In this document: positions 6,915 to 8,328 of the stretch, piece by piece
Position numbering within the stretch: the first letter of the stretch is position 1
Layout: each line of letters starts with the position of its first letter
Assembly (NCBI GenBank): GCA_003482555.1
Contig: DMYQ01000266.1
Coordinates: 2,698 to 11,025 of the forward strand
DNA: 8,328 nucleotides
From: Janthinobacterium sp.
Lineage (GTDB): Bacteria > Pseudomonadota > Gammaproteobacteria > Burkholderiales > Burkholderiaceae_D
Direction of reading: 5' to 3'
Made by a program: the position numbers and the translations under genes
The notes under the pieces: model-generated
The model's database searches: none
What the model saw: the letters and a program-made list of their open reading frames with translations, nothing else
Told to the model about the DNA's origin: nothing

Positions 6915-6934
6915 TTTCATGTTGGAACATGAAA
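6915..6934. promoter_or_regulatory. Palindrome O3, probable autoregulatory operator
   Basis: TTTCATGTT (6915-6923) and AACATGAAA (6926-6934) are perfect 9-base complements separated by GG. The site lies 10 bases before the start codon of the XRE regulator gene and about 25 bases downstream of a candidate -10 box (TACAAT on the minus strand, 6965-6960). A bound regulator would block its own transcription. In RNA the same bases can form a hairpin just before the start codon. It shares TCATG...CATGA with O1 and O2. Confidence 0.6.
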
Positions 6935-7380
6935 GTCAGTCTCTTGAATTAGCACGCCGATTGTAAAAAATTTAAACTTGCGATTTAACAATTTACACTC
7001 CCCGTAGCGTATTTTCGGCACTTTCGACGCCGAATTAAATATTGCGATCAACGGCCACCCGGCATTGAAATCTCCAGTACGCCGCCGATTGCCGTTGTGA
7101 CGGCGCGCAATTGGCCGCCCGGGCTCTACTTCGTACGGAGGTGGATAATGTTATCAAATCACATTCCGGACCATGCAATAGTTTCATTAATACATTGAAT
7201 TGCATGCCGACACAATCCGAAAGCGCGTCACCACCCTCTACGGTTACCCGTCAATTGTCACCAACTATCCATGAACTATCCGAGTGTAAGACGGCGGCAT
7301 CGCGGACACAAGGCCGGGGGTGGTATTTCTTGTGCACGCGCATGGACAATCTTTCAGCTTCACTTTTCAGGCGGGCGCGC
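6935..7380. other. Long region without a convincing gene
   Basis: Between the regulator promoter and the liuR promoter there are about 450 bases with no ORF of persuasive composition. The first 100 bases are rich in A+T and include a candidate minus-strand -10 box (6960-6965). TTCGGC...GCCGAA (7014-7034) and GCCGT-TGTG-ACGGC (around 7096-7109) are small inverted repeats. A 16-codon ORF with a strong ribosome binding site is at 7148-7198. A longer plus-strand frame from 7111 to 7470 runs through the liuR promoter and operator and looks accidental. Confidence 0.5.
7148..7198 (+). CDS. Possible 16-codon leader or small peptide
   Basis: ATG at 7148 is preceded by GGAGG (7137-7141) with a six-base gap, the best Shine-Dalgarno match in the window. 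It opens a 16-codon frame (MLSNHIPDHAIVSLIH) ending in TGA at 7196-7198. The peptide has no run of one amino acid that would indicate a classical attenuator. It lies some 280 bases before liuR on the same strand. It may be a real small peptide, a remnant start of a decayed gene, or coincidence. Confidence 0.25.
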   Translation: MLSNHIPDHAIVSLIH

Positions 7381-7406
7381 TACAATGCGGTTGACGTTGA
7401 CGTAAA
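7381..7406 (+). promoter_or_regulatory. liuR promoter -10 box and LiuR operator
   Basis: TACAAT at 7381-7386 is a good -10 box; the matching -35 region (CTTCAC, 7358-7363) is weak. Five bases after the -10 lies TTGACGT-TG-ACGTAAA (7391-7406), which fits the palindromic TTnACGTnnACGTnAA form known for LiuR regulators of branched-chain amino-acid degradation. Its position over the expected transcription start suggests self-repression of liuR. Confidence 0.7.
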
Positions 7407-7483
7407 CGGAAACCTGGCGGCGACATACCGCCCGGACCGGGACGCGCCATCGTCGGCCCCGCAACTTTAACCGCAAGCCCCCG

Positions 7484-7888
7484 ATGCCAAACTCTTACAC
7501 CATCACTGAACTGGCGCGTGAATTCGACATCACCGCGCGCGCGATCCGCTTTTACGAAGATCAAGGCTTGCTCAGCCCGACCCGCGAAGGCGCTGGCGGG
7601 CGCAACCGCGTATACACGGCGCGCGACCGCATCCGCCTGAAACTGACCTTGCGCGGCAAGCGGCTGGGCTTGACCCTGTCCGAAATCAAGAGCCTGGTCG
7701 ACATGTATGAAACACCGAAAGACACTAGCGCGCAAATGAACCGCTTCCTGGGCGTGCTGGCCCAGCACCGGGAAACGCTGGAACAGCAGCGCGAAGATAT
7801 CGAGATGGCGCTCGAGGAAATCACCGCGCACGAAGAAGAGTGCCGACGCTTGCTGGCCGGCATCGCCGGCGCCAAGGCGGTGCCTTGA
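7484..7888 (+). CDS. liuR: LiuR, MerR-family regulator of leucine/isovalerate degradation
   Basis: Encodes 134 residues, the usual size for LiuR. Residues about 5-73 are the MerR winged helix-turn-helix: YTITELAREFDITARAIRFY with the family hallmark RAIRFYEDQGLL, the wing GRNRVYTARDRIRL, and RGKRLGLTLSEIK. Residues about 80-125 are a coiled-coil dimerisation helix (NRFLGVLAQHRETLEQQREDIE). The metal-binding cysteine cluster of metal-sensing MerR proteins is absent; only Cys120 is present. This fits a metabolite-responsive member. The assignment rests on the next gene being isovaleryl-CoA dehydrogenase and on LiuR-type operators before both genes. In described systems LiuR controls the liu genes for leucine and isovalerate catabolism; the effector cannot be read from the sequence. 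The start ATG 7484 has little Shine-Dalgarno character. Confidence 0.9.
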   Translation: MPNSYTITELAREFDITARAIRFYEDQGLLSPTREGAGGRNRVYTARDRIRLKLTLRGKRLGLTLSEIKSLVDMYETPKDTSAQMNRFLGVLAQHRETLEQQREDIEMALEEITAHEEECRRLLAGIAGAKAVP

Positions 7889-7906
7889 ACGGACTTTACT
7901 CGACGC

Positions 7907-7965
7907 AAACTTGACGTAAAATTAAGGAAAACTTGACGCTTACTTTACGTTTACGTTAACGTCAC
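7907..7965. promoter_or_regulatory. LiuR operator cluster upstream of liuA
   Basis: The core contains two overlapping operator-like 16-mers, TTTACGTTTACGTTAA (7944-7959) and TTTACGTTAACGTCAC (7950-7965), giving ACGT cores at 7947, 7953 and 7959, six bases apart. Upstream, AAACTTGACG occurs twice, at 7907-7916 and 7929-7938. The TTnACG half-sites begin at 7911, 7933, 7944 and 7950. The first three are spaced 22 and 11 bases apart and so lie on one face of the helix. The known LiuR motif has the TTGACGTnnACGTCAA form. Confidence 0.75.
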
Positions 7966-7978
7966 ACCAGCGTATCAT
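7950..7978 (+). promoter_or_regulatory. liuA promoter
   Basis: TTTACG at 7950-7955 and TATCAT at 7973-7978 form a -35/-10 pair with an exact 17-base spacer, 52 bases before the liuA start codon. The -35 box is inside the LiuR operator, so bound regulator would compete with RNA polymerase, fitting repression. Confidence 0.6.
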
Positions 7979-8030
7979 TTGGGCTTCAAACAAAATCCAT
8001 TCCGCCAACTGTCTCTACGACGAGGACGAC

Positions 8031-8328
8031 ATGCTCCATCTCCCAGGCTTAACTTTCGACCATGGCGAAGACATCGCCGCGCTGCGCGAAGCGATCCAAC
8101 AATTTGCCGCCGCCGAAATCGCGCCGCGTGCCGCCGAAATCGACCGCAGCGACCAGTTCCCGATGGATCTGTGGCGCAAGATGGGCGACTTGGGCGTGCT
8201 CGGCATCACCGTCGACGAGCAATACGGCGGCAGCGGCATGGGTTACCTGGCCCACATCGTGGCGATGGAAGAAATTTCGCGCGCCTCGGCCTCGGTCGGC
8301 CTGTCCTACGGCGCCCACAGCAACCTGT
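8031..8328 (+). CDS. liuA: Isovaleryl-CoA dehydrogenase, N-terminal part
   Basis: 99 complete codons of an acyl-CoA dehydrogenase that runs off the right edge. The N-terminus MLHLPGLTFDHGEDIAALRE, then FAAAEIAPRAAEIDRSDQFP, LWRKMGDLGVLGITV, EQYGGSGMGYLAH and EISRASASVGLSYGAHSNL, is the all-alpha N-terminal domain as found in isovaleryl-CoA dehydrogenases. The last stretch (SVGLSYGAHSNL) is particularly typical of this subfamily. The enzyme oxidises isovaleryl-CoA to 3-methylcrotonyl-CoA with FAD in leucine breakdown and passes electrons to electron-transfer flavoprotein. GAGGA at 8022-8026 is a good Shine-Dalgarno for ATG 8031. The adjacent liuR and operators support the assignment; the catalytic glutamate lies beyond the window. 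Confidence 0.94.
   Translation, partial: MLHLPGLTFDHGEDIAALREAIQQFAAAEIAPRAAEIDRSDQFPMDLWRKMGDLGVLGITVDEQYGGSGMGYLAHIVAMEEISRASASVGLSYGAHSNL

Noticed and set aside
7111..7470. 119-codon plus-strand frame before liuR
   Set aside because: It starts with TTG, has no recognisable domain or coherent composition, and its 3' half covers the liuR -10 box and the LiuR operator, which are better explanations for that sequence.

Overview
The window looks like chromosomal DNA of a high-GC betaproteobacterium, most likely Burkholderiales and plausibly Oxalobacteraceae (Janthinobacterium, Duganella or Massilia-like). The reasons are the GC-rich codon use, the overlapping grxD-ubiX pair, and a LiuR-controlled leucine/isovalerate operon with TTnACGTnnACGTnAA operators. 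This placement comes from gene content and protein style, not from a database search.

Layout. (1) 1-2363, minus strand: most of a bacterial SNF2-type helicase, with its C-terminus cut off by the left edge. (2) 2364-2546: divergent promoter region. (3) 2547-4895, plus: tex, an S1-domain RNA-binding transcription accessory protein. (4) 4896-5069: a GC-rich inverted repeat, then a tandem-hairpin block ending in a T-tract, then a probable promoter. (5) 5070-5973, plus: grxD (monothiol CGFS glutaredoxin) and ubiX (flavin prenyltransferase), overlapping by 8 bases. (6) 6059-7480: a less GC-rich, accessory-looking stretch holding, on the minus strand, a small charged protein gene and an XRE-type repressor gene. 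Related TCATG...CATGA palindromes lie in front of both genes. Next to them is a long, mostly gene-free region containing one tiny ORF with a very good ribosome binding site. (7) 7484-8328, plus: liuR (MerR family) and the start of liuA (isovaleryl-CoA dehydrogenase), with ACGT-type operators in front of each.

How the parts work together. tex, grxD and ubiX are housekeeping genes (transcription and translation support, Fe-S cluster handling, ubiquinone cofactor supply). liuR-liuA is the regulated entry to branched-chain amino-acid degradation: LiuR should sit on its own promoter and on the liuA promoter, where half-sites are arranged in helical register.

The least expected part is the 6059-6940 module. 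An XRE repressor gene has a perfect 9-bp-arm palindrome directly before its start codon. A second perfect palindrome and a weaker third lie upstream of a 56-codon ORF encoding a small, highly charged protein. A probable terminator separates the two genes. This suggests a self-contained regulator plus small-protein unit that I cannot match to a named system. No tRNA, rRNA, insertion sequence or CRISPR array was seen.
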